A DNA stretch of 28,883 nt from Desulfobacteraceae bacterium (GCA_003354055.1 PIVQ01000023.1:1-28883); one strand, 5' to 3'; shown: positions 18,101 to 26,096, numbered from the stretch's first letter. Made by a program: numbers and translations. Notes: a model not told the origin generated them from the sequence alone.

Positions 18101-18277
18101 GAGGATATCCTCTATTGATCTGGGCGGCGGGACAAAAGAGACCTGACGCATGGATACAGATACCTGCTTGGCCTGTTCCAGGGTCATTTTTTTCTCTACA
18201 CAGGAAGAAAGAATACATAAGATCAACCCAATGGTTAAAAAGCCGCCACTAAAGACTACCTTCATTGGTTTGTGCAT
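15167..18277 (-). CDS. Lipoprotein with TPR array and CHAT (caspase-like) protease domain
   Basis: 1036 residues. A lipoprotein signal peptide with lipobox LSSC (Cys26) places it at the membrane or periplasm. Residues about 90-480 are tetratricopeptide-like helical repeats (FRTGQALCKQGIRISP, MGDFEQGSQAVQAGI, QGRLSDARKMLLASIDAYEKAG, KQGNIQNALADFGKAV). A helical coiled linker follows (about 530-640). The CHAT domain covers about 690-1036: LLVVAPGALGQIPF, RLPSVASL, LPDTAEEIL, catalytic His882 in FASHGL, and Cys934 in LSACNTG, then GLGQSFFYAGTRALLVTMWSV. The His-Cys dyad is intact, so protease activity is likely. GGAGGAA precedes the ATG. It is 20 bp downstream of the CHASE2-cyclase gene on the same strand, so they form one operon. 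Confidence 0.92.
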   Translation of the reverse strand: MHKPMKVVFSGGFLTIGLILCILSSCVEKKMTLEQAKQVSVSMRQVSFVPPPRSIEDILSVLDQAHTFDKQITDALRAKADELPPDTDDPAVLAVFYRKRGGAANELGRAGQELSDKRQALAYAETTDKIPSRQMSNLLKSLASAEVKLGNFRTGQALCKQGIRISPSPYHYILLATTLFKMGDFEQGSQAVQAGIALCNRISRKAGGKGLIKIQAARARLNALHFSSRGMHKKAEKYWREYQSTLASLKAKKPSAFIMSHLNLAKNLKSQGRLIEAELMVRKGLKLAVAHSGRYSSLTGSMTGFFGEILLKQGRLSDARKMLLASIDAYEKAGVSHEATSLAKVRVRLGEVMFAKRDFTGALGQFNAIEQDMAGNQFIYNTRVRQNHNLILCHLMTGNTDPAIDAIDFFEKYLKPYYGNRHDKSAEVLAFRGMVNFKQGNIQNALADFGKAVPVLFREKAGEDDFLKIFRRKLIVESYMALLLQIHAAGGEKNHNTNTASQIFMLCQALNTSRVQGALGASGARSAAVDPELSDLVRKEQDASKQIDAMKNSLAELAAAPAQDKEALSVISTNLSALSKAREAFLSEIESRFPKYSEFMNPRAKEFSAIRDILKPEEAMVIFYPISDRVYLWGIPQSGPAAFGVANINNEKLKNMVRQLRYSLAPSPEIFEDIPEFDIDLAREFYTRLFKPVEAGWKNARDLLVVAPGALGQIPFSIMPESVQMPGEDRDLLYDRYRNVDWLIRKVSITRLPSVASLFTLRLFPQTARGENSFLGFGDPVFNISQVADRDTKTIGLAKRGTPIKVRGIRKVKNAKTKPVQNRSVTLGDLNRLPDTAEEILSIARVMDADLSESVFLGKRASEGNLKALNLASVNVLAFASHGLIPGDLDGLNQPAIALSAPDVTAESGEDGLLTMGEILKLELNADWVVLSACNTGAGDGAGAEAVSGLGQSFFYAGTRALLVTMWSVESTSAKKLTTGLFRFQNDNPDSSRARALQASVIDLIDNRKLLYQGKPVASYAHPFLWAPFIVVGDGG

Positions 18278-18297
18278 AATTTAGTTCCTCCGCCGGT

Positions 18298-20478
18298 CTA
18301 TTTTTCGGTCAGAGCCACAGCCCCGTTCCAGTCATCTGGAAGGGGGGATGAGGCAAGCCTGTTGATCCGCTTGATCATCCTTCCTGCGGCCGGGTCTTCC
18401 GGGTACAGGGCCAATGCCTTCTCAAATTCCCGTGCTGCCGATGAAAAGTTGCGGTCAAGGTAGTGGTTGAACGCCGCCTCGTAGATTGTGTGGTAACCGT
18501 CCTCTTCCGGATCAGCCTTTTCAAATCCGTATACCTCATAGATTTTTACAGGCCGGGTTTTGCCCTTTACAATGATGAAATCCAGCAACCGGGTTTTGAA
18601 TTTACCGGGTGTCATCTGCTCATAGGTGTTTTGGGAGATCATAATGGCTGTCCCGTACCGCTTGTTGGCCCCTTCAAGTCTTGAGGCCAGGTTCACTGCA
18701 TCCCCGATTACAGTATAATCAAAGACAGCTGTTGATCCGATATTTCCCACTACCATGGTATTGGTATTGATCCCGACTCTGCAGTTCAGCTGTGGCAGTC
18801 CTTTTTCCTGCCATATTTTTCTCATCTCCCTGAGCCTGGCCTGCATTTGAAGGGCTACCGAAACAGCCTGATCTGCATGGTCGGAGCTTGCAAGGGGAAC
18901 ACCGAATTCAGCCATGATGGCATCTCCAAGGTATTTGTCGATAATACCCTCATGGTCCAGGATAATCTCGGTCATCCCGGTAAGATACTCGTTTAAAAGG
19001 CTGACCAGGGCGTGGGGAGAAAGCTTTTCAGAGACCGAGGTAAATCCCACGATGTCGGAAAAGAAAACCGTTGCCATGCGTTCTTCCCCCCTGAGGGCAA
19101 CCAGCCCCGGGTTGTTCAACAGTTCTGCAACCACCTTTTTGGGGACATATTTGGAAAAGGTATTTTTGATGAATGCGCGATCCTTTGCCGTGGCAGCTTC
19201 CAGCGTAACGGTAAGTCCGGCAAAAATGAAAAGAATCACCCCGCTGACCGTTGCCACAGGAAATAGACTGAAGTTCAGGAATTGGATCCATGTGAGGACC
19301 AGCACGCCTGCAAGAACGGCCGCGCCTGTCCCATATAAAAACCAGGGCGATTTCATGGCAGCCGCAGCTGTCAGCAGGACGCCCAGAAGGAAGATCACGG
19401 CCAGCACCTGGCCAAACGGCCATGGACTGTAAAATGTATGGGTAAGCATACCGTTTAATGCCGACGCATGCAGGATAACCAGGGGAACATCGGTTTCAAG
19501 TGGGGTGTCACCCAGGTCGGAGGTGCCGGTTGCCACATCTGCCACCAGGATAAAATTGCCTTCAAAAATATCGTACAGATTGCCTCTCAGGTTTTCATCA
19601 GCATAGGACTCAACCAGGGTATGGGCCGGCATATGTTTGAAATCTTTTCCCATTTTATCTACAAAAGGAACAAAGAGCCTGCCTTTTTCGTCAATGGGAA
19701 TGGTATAATCTTGTTCCAGCATGTTATCCTCTGTGGCCTGGATAAAGATCTGTCGCCCCCAGTCCACACGGATCTTGTCGGGTGAGACACGGGCCCAGTC
19801 AAGGAAGAGGGAAAAGCTTAAGGTCGGATAAAAAAACTCATCCGCCTTCACCAGGAGGGGAAGGTGCCGGTACACACTGTCAGAGTCGGCGATCACGCTG
19901 ATATTACCGGATCCGGCGGCAACCTCTGAAAAATCCTGATACTGCATAAGCGCTCTGGATGCATAATAGTGGGTCGGCTTACCCGACTGAACCGGAAAGT
20001 CCAGGCCATATGCGATTAACGGATCCGCCTCTTTCCGGCCTTTGAATTCAACCGGACTTTCAGAGAGGGCCAGGCCAAAGGGCAGCCAGGCCGTTCCCAG
20101 GTCATCCAGGGACCGGGTAAACGCCTGGTCATCGGCTATGGGGCTGGGTCTGGCAAAGATGATATCATAGGCCACGGCTTCAGCTTCTAAATCTGCCAGG
20201 GCCTGGTTGACCCGTGCCATATCTTTTCGGTCCAGGATATTTTTCCCGAACGCATCGTAGGAGGCATCGGTAATGGTCAGGTAGACGATCTCAGGGCTGA
20301 ATGAGGGCTTGGGACCGTAACTGTGTTGAACCGCCTGCTTGTAGAAAAGATCAAGAATCTTATAGTCGTAAGTATTCCAGACACTTCGGAAATGGATAAA
20401 AAAAATGGCCAGGATGACCATATAAGTAGTGGAAACCAGCCCGATGACTCTGAGAAGATTTTTATGTTTAAATCCCAT
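18298..20478 (-). CDS. CHASE2-domain adenylate cyclase (class III), membrane-bound
   Basis: 726 residues. One N-terminal membrane helix (about 12-30) leads into a periplasmic CHASE2 sensor domain (about 35-340; VYLTITDASYDAFG, AVAYDIIFARPS). Three helices follow (about 355-425), then a class III cyclase domain: metal Asp475 in FFSDIVGFT and Asp519 in KYLGDAIMAEFG, adenine-selecting Lys515 and Asp587 (FDYTVIGDAVN), and transition-state Asn596 and Arg600. The Lys/Asp pair says ATP rather than GTP. A short TPR-like tail (about 655-700) may contact the TPR lipoprotein encoded next. AGGAGG lies 10 nt before the ATG. First gene of the operon with the CHAT lipoprotein and divergent from the DUF4384 gene. 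The periplasmic signal sensed by CHASE2 is unknown. Confidence 0.93.
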   Translation of the reverse strand: MGFKHKNLLRVIGLVSTTYMVILAIFFIHFRSVWNTYDYKILDLFYKQAVQHSYGPKPSFSPEIVYLTITDASYDAFGKNILDRKDMARVNQALADLEAEAVAYDIIFARPSPIADDQAFTRSLDDLGTAWLPFGLALSESPVEFKGRKEADPLIAYGLDFPVQSGKPTHYYASRALMQYQDFSEVAAGSGNISVIADSDSVYRHLPLLVKADEFFYPTLSFSLFLDWARVSPDKIRVDWGRQIFIQATEDNMLEQDYTIPIDEKGRLFVPFVDKMGKDFKHMPAHTLVESYADENLRGNLYDIFEGNFILVADVATGTSDLGDTPLETDVPLVILHASALNGMLTHTFYSPWPFGQVLAVIFLLGVLLTAAAAMKSPWFLYGTGAAVLAGVLVLTWIQFLNFSLFPVATVSGVILFIFAGLTVTLEAATAKDRAFIKNTFSKYVPKKVVAELLNNPGLVALRGEERMATVFFSDIVGFTSVSEKLSPHALVSLLNEYLTGMTEIILDHEGIIDKYLGDAIMAEFGVPLASSDHADQAVSVALQMQARLREMRKIWQEKGLPQLNCRVGINTNTMVVGNIGSTAVFDYTVIGDAVNLASRLEGANKRYGTAIMISQNTYEQMTPGKFKTRLLDFIIVKGKTRPVKIYEVYGFEKADPEEDGYHTIYEAAFNHYLDRNFSSAAREFEKALALYPEDPAAGRMIKRINRLASSPLPDDWNGAVALTEK

Positions 20479-20687
20479 GGATACGATACCCTCCTTGCCC
20501 GGTAATTGACGATTTTGTTCTTTGCGTAAGGGATTCTGGCCTATGTTTTAATAATTTGTTTGTTATTTTATCCCAATTACGATAAATTTTATAGAGTCAG
20601 CCTGATTTTTTTAATCACCCGACAGGGTAAATCTGGTTCTCAGACATATCCTGTAATGTATAGCCGTCATCCTGTGAGGAAAGCAAC

Positions 20688-21311
20688 ATGAAAAAAAATA
20701 GCCATCAATGGATTGTCGTTGTCTGGATTCTCGTTTTTATAATGGTTTTGGGCTTAGGTTCCGCCTTTTGCAAGGATGATATGGTTCGGGCAAAGATCGG
20801 CATCCTCATCAGTTCAAGCAATAAGGATCATATGGCTAAATCCAGGGATAGGCTCATATCCGGGGATTTGCTCCGTCTCTTTGTCCACCCTGAAAATGCC
20901 TCCTATATCTATGTGGTGTATTCGGATACGCAGAAGGCTGCCCTTTTGACCCGTGTTGAGCAGGGGGATACTTTGGTCCTCCCGTCTATTGATGAATCCT
21001 ATGAAATAGACGGTGCCAGCAAATTTGAGCTGTTCACCATTGTTGTTTCTCCGACAGAACTGCCTGAGATTACAACTCTTCTGGAAAAGGACGCTGCACA
21101 TGGGAAATGGGCATTCCTTGAAAAAGAATTGATGGAAAAGAGCCGTGTACATCTGACGGAAGAGACCGACTCCACCATTGCCATTGCCGGGAATGTCAGG
21201 GGGGCAGGTGGAGGTCGCCGCGAGACCAACCAGTCCTTTGTGAAAAAACTTCGCACATATTCGGGCAATGCCTTTCTCGTTAAAACCTTTGAGTTCAGGG
21301 TGAAAAAATAG
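20688..21311 (+). CDS. Secreted DUF4384-domain protein
   Basis: 207 residues with an N-terminal signal peptide or anchor (IVVVWILVFIMVLGLGSAF). Residues about 60-125 match the DUF4384 pattern: SGDLLRLFVHPENASYIYVVYSD, then LVLPSIDESYEIDGASKFELFTIVVSP, a beta-sandwich commonly found fused or adjacent to caspase-like, CHAT and kinase domains. A Gly/Arg segment (GNVRGAGGGRRE) follows near residue 170. GAGGAAA precedes the ATG. It is transcribed divergently from the cyclase-CHAT operon across a 209-bp gap. Together they suggest a periplasmic partner or ligand-sensing accessory for CHAT or CHASE2, which is inference from context. Confidence 0.75.
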   Translation: MKKNSHQWIVVVWILVFIMVLGLGSAFCKDDMVRAKIGILISSSNKDHMAKSRDRLISGDLLRLFVHPENASYIYVVYSDTQKAALLTRVEQGDTLVLPSIDESYEIDGASKFELFTIVVSPTELPEITTLLEKDAAHGKWAFLEKELMEKSRVHLTEETDSTIAIAGNVRGAGGGRRETNQSFVKKLRTYSGNAFLVKTFEFRVKK

Positions 21312-21342
21312 AGGGCGCCTGACGCTCAGACAAACCAAAAGA

Positions 21343-21450
21343 CTTAGGAATCGTTACAAAATAACTTGATCTAAATCATTTCCAAAACCCCTTAAAAGAC
21401 AGGGTGTTTTGAAAACAAAAGGTCAAGTGATTTTGGAACCGATCCTTAAG
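21343..21450. repeat. Palindromic element, left copy (upstream of the FadR-type regulator)
   Basis: 108 bp that is itself a long imperfect palindrome: left arm AGGAATCGTTACAAAATAAC..., right arm (reversed) AAGGATCGGTTCCAAAATCAC..., about 48 bp each around the loop AAAAGAC. An inverted second copy lies at 22380-22505, about 90% identical over roughly 100 aligned positions. Terminal inverted repeats without a coding region suggest a MITE-like non-autonomous element; no target duplication is evident. Confidence 0.7.
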
Positions 21451-21595
21451 GGTTACTTCATTGACATCTGAAGAATAGGTGCGTTTTCAGATAAAAAAAC
21501 GCGCATCAACTCCGGCAGGCCTGTTTTCGTTCGTAAAATTTCCAACCAAATCATATGTAGTTCCGGTATGGGGTAAAACTCTTACCGTTTTATTG

Positions 21596-21637
21596 TTGAC
21601 ATTCTTTTGAAGAAAAGCAATGGTGGTATTACCACCA
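21596..21637 (+). promoter_or_regulatory. FadR-type operator overlapping a candidate promoter
   Basis: A perfect 17-bp palindrome TGGTGGTATTACCACCA (21621-21637) ends 28 bp before the regulator ATG. It contains the TGGT-n-ACCA core typical of the FadR subfamily of GntR regulators. A -35 box TTGACA lies at 21596-21601, so the operator overlaps the expected -10/start region and binding would repress. The -10 itself is weak (AATGGT, 21619-21624). Autoregulation of the downstream gene, and possibly of the glycyl radical enzyme by read-through, is inferred. Confidence 0.6.
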
Positions 21638-21665
21638 GCCATTATTGTGTATTCAAAGGAGCCCG

Positions 21666-22379
21666 ATGATAGAACCCATCCAATCTGCCAGCTTAAAAGA
21701 ACTTTTCATTCAGAACTTCGAAAAAATGATCTTCTCGGGATATTTTAAAATCGGTGAGAAACTGCCTCCGGAGCGGGAGCTTGCCCGAAAAATGGGGGTG
21801 AGCCGGCCAGTGGTCCATGAGGGGTTGGTGGATCTTGTGGCCAAGGGGCTGGTCACTATGGTGCCAAGAAGAGGATCCGTGATCAATGATTATCGTAAGA
21901 CCGGGTCTCTCTTTGTTTTGACCTCTCTGTTTGAGTATGGAGATGGTCAGGTGTCTGAAAAACTGCTTGCCTCCATGCTGGATATGCGGATGCTTTTTGA
22001 GGTGGAAAATGCCGGGCTTGCAGCCGTAAAAAGATCCGATTCCCAGGTGACGCAATTCAAGGATATTCTGGCCAGGGAAACCTATGTTGACCATGGCGAT
22101 AAAAAAGGGCTGGCCGCCCTGGATTTTGAATTTCACCATCTCCTGGCCATGGCTTCGGACAACCTGGTCTATCCATTGTTGCTCAACTCCATGAAGCAGT
22201 TTTATCTGAGCCTTACTGAAAAGTTTTTCTCAGATCCCAAAGTGGTGCCCCGGGTTTTTGAGAGCCATTCACAGCTGGTCCAGGCCATTACCGATCAGGC
22301 ACCGGAAGAGGCCAGAACAATTATGGATGAGATTCTTGTCCACGGCGAAAAGAATCTAAGGGAAATTATAACATCGTAA
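21666..22379 (+). CDS. FadR-subfamily GntR transcriptional regulator (FCD domain)
   Basis: 237 residues from the ATG at 21666, which has AAAGGAG just upstream; a TTG at 21645 is a poorer start. The winged helix-turn-helix covers residues 10-75 (IGEKLPPERELARKMGVSRPVVHEGLVDLVAKGLV ... PRRGSVIN), the GntR signature. The all-helical FCD ligand domain follows, with candidate metal/ligand residues Asp153, His157, His201 and His226. Such proteins usually sense a small carboxylate or fatty-acyl ligand. It is separated from the glycyl radical enzyme only by a palindromic element, making it the likely local controller of that pathway. The palindrome at 21621-21637 is its probable binding site. Confidence 0.9.
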   Translation: MIEPIQSASLKELFIQNFEKMIFSGYFKIGEKLPPERELARKMGVSRPVVHEGLVDLVAKGLVTMVPRRGSVINDYRKTGSLFVLTSLFEYGDGQVSEKLLASMLDMRMLFEVENAGLAAVKRSDSQVTQFKDILARETYVDHGDKKGLAALDFEFHHLLAMASDNLVYPLLLNSMKQFYLSLTEKFFSDPKVVPRVFESHSQLVQAITDQAPEEARTIMDEILVHGEKNLREIITS

Positions 22380-22505
22380 CTTAGGATCGGCTCCAAAATT
22401 ACTTGATCTTTTGTTTTCAAAATACCCAGTCTTTTAGGGGTTTTGGAAACAAGTTTCTGCCCTTCAGGGTATTTAGATGAAGTTATTTTGTAACGATTCC
22501 TTAGG
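22380..22505. repeat. Palindromic element, right copy (fills the regulator-to-glycyl-radical-enzyme gap)
   Basis: Inverted copy of the 21343-21450 element. It starts at the base after the regulator stop codon and ends within the ribosome-binding site (TTAGGAGG) of the next gene. It carries an extra ~22 nt in its inner arm (about 22452-22475) containing CCCTTCAGGG. A transcript crossing it would fold a long stem right before the glycyl radical enzyme start, so it could act as an attenuator, terminator or RNase site. Confidence 0.7.
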
Positions 22506-22513
22506 AGGCTTCC

Positions 22514-25012
22514 ATGAACCAGGTCAATACCGGAGGGCAGAAGAGCGAAACCCGAAATTCCCCAAGGGTCAAATGGCTGCGGGATTATTATTTTAAGGGG
22601 AATAAGCGAAGCTGGAACAACGAGTACACGGTCTGGTCTACCGGCACCCCATGGGACCTTCAATACCATGAGTTCACCTATTATATCGTTCCTGAGACCT
22701 ATCTGATGTTTGACGTCATGCGGGGAGGATATGCCCAGGCTGCAAGGACTATCCCCGTCAAGCCGGATTTTTTCGATAGGAGCATTGCAGAGCGGCGGGC
22801 CATCTTTGTTAAAGACGTCATGGTCAATCATCTGCCCCAGGAAATTCTGCCGGGCGATCTCATTGCCGGGGGAAGGTTCAACGTCCTCACCTCCATGTGT
22901 CTGACCCAAAAAGAACAGGAAGACTATAACGGAATTATTCTTGGAAAATCCGGTGTCAGGGCCAGGGTCAAGTGGTTTCATGACCACGGATACGGCAATG
23001 CCGGTGCTACCAGCGGCCATCTTCTGCCGGGTCATGAACGTGCCCTTAAGCTTGGATGGAAAGGAATACACCAACAGATAACCTCTCAATTGGAAGATCA
23101 GGAAGATAAATCCGGTCCCAAAGGGGCCCAGCTTCGGGCTATGGCTACAGCTGGCACCATGGCCGGAGATCTGGCAGGCAAATACTCTGATCTTAGCAGA
23201 CAACTCATGGCAGAAGAGACAGACGAGACCAGAAAAAAAGAACTTGAACAGATGGCACTCAACTTAGAGCGTGTGCCCTGGGAGCCGGCTGAAAATTTCT
23301 GGGAGGCTGTCCAGGCTCTGTGGATCAATCACATGCTCATTATGAGTGATGAAAACTATCCCGGCCCCGGGGTGTCTCTCGGCCGCATGGATCAGTATCT
23401 TTTACCCTATTGGGAATTATCCAAAGCCCAGGGCATGGACAGAGAGTTTGCCAAAGAAATTTTAAAATGTTTCTGGATCCATTGCAATACGGCCTATGAC
23501 GCAACCATACGATGCGGTAATCAGGGGATTACAGCCGGTTACGGCCAGCTTGTCACCCTGTCGGGCATGGGGCCTGAGGGAAAGGATCTCACCAATGAAC
23601 TGACCTATATGATTCTTGAGGTCATTGATGAACTATCTCCTCTCTTAGAACCCAAGCCCAATGTCAGACTCCACCGACATGTCCCGGATAAGCTCTATGA
23701 CAAATGCATTGACATGATCTCCAAGAGTGAGGGCGCACCTTTCTTACTGAATTTTGACGAGCGCTCCATGGCCGGTATGCTTACCCAGGGGCAAAGAGGG
23801 GATATTTTAGGGTTCATCCATGAAAACAATGTCCATGACTATGCCCCGGTGGGATGCCTGGAAAACACCATGGTCGGCAATGACAGGTCAGGTACAGTGG
23901 ACAACAACCTGAATTTGCTCAAAGCTGTGGAACTGGTCCTGACCCGGGGCAAAGATTTGGTCGCCTATACAGATCCCATGACAGAAAAAAAAGAAAAAAT
24001 AAAACAGGACGGACCTGATACCGGTGAGCCCGGGGCATTCACCACCTTTGATCAATTTATGGATGCCTTTAAAATTCAGATGGCCCATATTGTCAAAAAA
24101 TGCGCTGATCTCTATGAATTATCCGAATCCCTGAGACATGATTATTTTGCCACACCATATCTGTCCTGCCTGGTAAAAGGATGCATGGAAAAGGGACTGG
24201 ATGTCACGGACGGCGGGGCTCAGATCAGTTTCACTACCATGGAGGCCGTGACCTATGCCACAACCGTGGACTCCCTTCTGGCCATAAAATATCTGGTCTA
24301 TGATGAGAAAATCTGTTCGCTGGCCCGGCTGACCCAGGCTCTGAAAGACAATTGGAAAGACCATGGGATCCTCCAGGCAAAGGCCAAAAACAGGGCACCG
24401 AAATACGGAAGGGATGATGACAGGGCAGACAAACTGGCAAGGCAGGTCATGGAGATCTTCTGCAATGAGACCTGGAAGCATAAAACCCGGTCCACCAACC
24501 GGCAGTTTCGGCCGGGCATGCTATCATGGAATTATTGGGCCGGAGACGGTCATGTCATGGCAGCCTCTGCCGACGGCAGGGAGCGGGGGCAGTTTCTCTC
24601 CAATGCCATTTGTCCTTCCAACGGAGCAGACATCAACGGTCCTACTGCCAATTCCAATTCCGTGGGCAAGGTATTGGGTGGAAAAGCTAAAACTCCCACA
24701 GGAAAATTTACAGAGTTTGTCAATGACCTTCCCAACGGCGCTTCACATACCATTACTTTTAACCCCTCCCTGTTAAAAGACCCGGATCATAAGGATAAAT
24801 TCAAGGCCTTTTTAAAGGGATATAATGAAAACGGGGGAACCGCCCTTCAAATCAACATGCTGGATCCTGAGATGCTAATGGATGCCCAGAAAAATCCGGG
24901 AGATCACCGTCACCTGCTGGTGAGAATCACGGGATACAACGCCTATTTCACCAGTATCGGCAAGGAACTTCAGGATGAAGTCATCAAACGGATCAGCCAT
25001 GGACAATTTTAG
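22514..25012 (+). CDS. Glycyl radical enzyme (PFL-like superfamily), substrate unassigned
   Basis: 832 residues. The C-terminal glycyl radical loop is VRITGYNAYF (radical Gly807), followed by KELQDEVIKR. The active-site thiyl cysteine is Cys448 in APVGCLENT, with Glu450 two residues on, as in the GC-x-E lyases, dehydratases and decarboxylases rather than pyruvate formate-lyase (which has a Cys-Cys pair). Pfl-type N-terminal motifs are modified: RSIAERRAIFVKDVMVNHLPQEILPGDLIAGGRF. The Cys-to-Gly distance (359) is longer than the roughly 330-337 I recall for diol/choline/hydroxyproline/isethionate enzymes, and nearer the roughly 370 of 4-hydroxyphenylacetate decarboxylase. No small HpdC-like subunit gene is present. 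An insert around residues 480-515 accounts for some of the extra length. TTAGGAGG precedes the ATG. Its activase gene overlaps its 3' end. A C-C, C-O, C-S or decarboxylation reaction cannot be chosen from sequence alone. Confidence 0.9.
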   Translation: MNQVNTGGQKSETRNSPRVKWLRDYYFKGNKRSWNNEYTVWSTGTPWDLQYHEFTYYIVPETYLMFDVMRGGYAQAARTIPVKPDFFDRSIAERRAIFVKDVMVNHLPQEILPGDLIAGGRFNVLTSMCLTQKEQEDYNGIILGKSGVRARVKWFHDHGYGNAGATSGHLLPGHERALKLGWKGIHQQITSQLEDQEDKSGPKGAQLRAMATAGTMAGDLAGKYSDLSRQLMAEETDETRKKELEQMALNLERVPWEPAENFWEAVQALWINHMLIMSDENYPGPGVSLGRMDQYLLPYWELSKAQGMDREFAKEILKCFWIHCNTAYDATIRCGNQGITAGYGQLVTLSGMGPEGKDLTNELTYMILEVIDELSPLLEPKPNVRLHRHVPDKLYDKCIDMISKSEGAPFLLNFDERSMAGMLTQGQRGDILGFIHENNVHDYAPVGCLENTMVGNDRSGTVDNNLNLLKAVELVLTRGKDLVAYTDPMTEKKEKIKQDGPDTGEPGAFTTFDQFMDAFKIQMAHIVKKCADLYELSESLRHDYFATPYLSCLVKGCMEKGLDVTDGGAQISFTTMEAVTYATTVDSLLAIKYLVYDEKICSLARLTQALKDNWKDHGILQAKAKNRAPKYGRDDDRADKLARQVMEIFCNETWKHKTRSTNRQFRPGMLSWNYWAGDGHVMAASADGRERGQFLSNAICPSNGADINGPTANSNSVGKVLGGKAKTPTGKFTEFVNDLPNGASHTITFNPSLLKDPDHKDKFKAFLKGYNENGGTALQINMLDPEMLMDAQKNPGDHRHLLVRITGYNAYFTSIGKELQDEVIKRISHGQF

Positions 25013-26096
25013 CCCCGGTCTCAAAGCAGAATTGACGCGGGCAGAATCGCCCCCGGTGAATCAGATCTCCGGGGAGCATTCCTCAGAAGTTCAGCTCCCC
25101 GAAGGTCAATTCCCAAAAGGGCAGTTCCCAAAAGGGCAGCGGGGCATGGTCCTTGAAATCCAGAGGATGTCCACGGAAGACGGGCCGGGGCTGAGGACCA
25201 CGGTTTTCATGAAAGGCTGCCCTCTGTCCTGCCAATGGTGCCATAACCCGGAAAGCATCTCCCCAAAGCCCCAATTGGTCTGGCAGGAGACCGGCTGTAT
25301 CGGATGCCTGATCTGCGTTGAGACCTGCGAACACGGGGCGCTGTCATCAGGACCGGAAGGTATGATGATCAACCGGGATCTTTGCTGCGGCTGCGGAAAA
25401 TGCGCCGACCAATGCCCCAGCCTTTCCATGACGCTGCTGGGGAAGGAGTGGTCTCCCCAAGACCTGGTCAATGAACTTATCAAGGACCAGGCCTATTTTA
25501 AAACATCCAAAGGCGGGGTCACCCTGTCCGGCGGAGAGGCCACCCTTCAGCACGCCTTTGTGCATCAGGTCTTAAAGGGATTGCAGGCCTGCGGCATCCA
25601 CACGGCCCTGGATACCTGCGGCATGAGTTCCACTAAAATTTTAAAAAAAATGTTGCGCTGGACGGATGTGCTGCTTTTTGATGTCAAGGAAATGGATGAT
25701 CTCCGTCATAGGGAGTTCACCGGATCCTCCAATGGGAGAATTCTTAAAAATCTAAAACAGCTGCCGGAACTTTTAAGGGAGACCCGCACCCAACTCTGGA
25801 TCAGGACCCCTATTATTCCAGGGGCCACAGACCGGGAAGAAAATATTGAGGCTATCGGTGCCTTTATCACAGACCACCTTGAGGGACAGGTCATTCGGTG
25901 GGAACTGTGTGCCTTTAACCCTCTCGGGCAGGATAAGTATACTCGATTGGGCAAAACCTGGGCCTATGAGAATACAGGAACAATGGAAAAATCCCGGATG
26001 GATTCTCTGTACAGGATCGCAGTTGAATCGGGCGTTGACAAAACTATCGTGGTCCAAAGCGGATCGGTCAGCCAGTTAATAAAGGAGGAAAAATGA
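24975..26096 (+). CDS. Glycyl radical enzyme-activating enzyme (radical SAM, two extra 4Fe-4S clusters)
   Basis: Installs the glycyl radical on the upstream enzyme using SAM and reduced iron-sulfur clusters. The SAM cluster motif C82-x3-C86-x2-C89 (GCPLSCQWC) follows STEDGPGLRTTVFMKGCP, the activase signature. A ferredoxin-like insert has two C-x2-C-x2-C-x3-C sets: C108/C111/C114/C118 and C137/C140/C143/C147. GGEATLQ and DTCG follow. The 373 residues include about 57 extra at the N-terminus compared with relatives, which normally begin near MVLEIQRMSTEDGPG (ATG at 25146). Starts at 24975, 24999 and 25146 are all possible; the first two overlap the end of the upstream gene and suggest coupling. 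The extra segment contains a 15-nt tandem repeat. Its stop overlaps the ATG of the next gene (ATGA). Confidence 0.92.
   Translation: MKSSNGSAMDNFSPGLKAELTRAESPPVNQISGEHSSEVQLPEGQFPKGQFPKGQRGMVLEIQRMSTEDGPGLRTTVFMKGCPLSCQWCHNPESISPKPQLVWQETGCIGCLICVETCEHGALSSGPEGMMINRDLCCGCGKCADQCPSLSMTLLGKEWSPQDLVNELIKDQAYFKTSKGGVTLSGGEATLQHAFVHQVLKGLQACGIHTALDTCGMSSTKILKKMLRWTDVLLFDVKEMDDLRHREFTGSSNGRILKNLKQLPELLRETRTQLWIRTPIIPGATDREENIEAIGAFITDHLEGQVIRWELCAFNPLGQDKYTRLGKTWAYENTGTMEKSRMDSLYRIAVESGVDKTIVVQSGSVSQLIKEEK
25092..25136 (+). repeat. Three tandem 15-nt units near the activase start
   Basis: Units at 25092-25106, 25107-25121 and 25122-25136 (CAGCTCCCCGAAGGT, CAATTCCCAAAAGGG, CAGTTCCCAAAAGGG) encode QLPEG-QFPKG-QFPKG in frame. 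Units two and three differ at one base. The AAAAGGG parts resemble ribosome-binding sites ahead of the ATG at 25146, so this may be leader rather than coding sequence. Confidence 0.6.
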
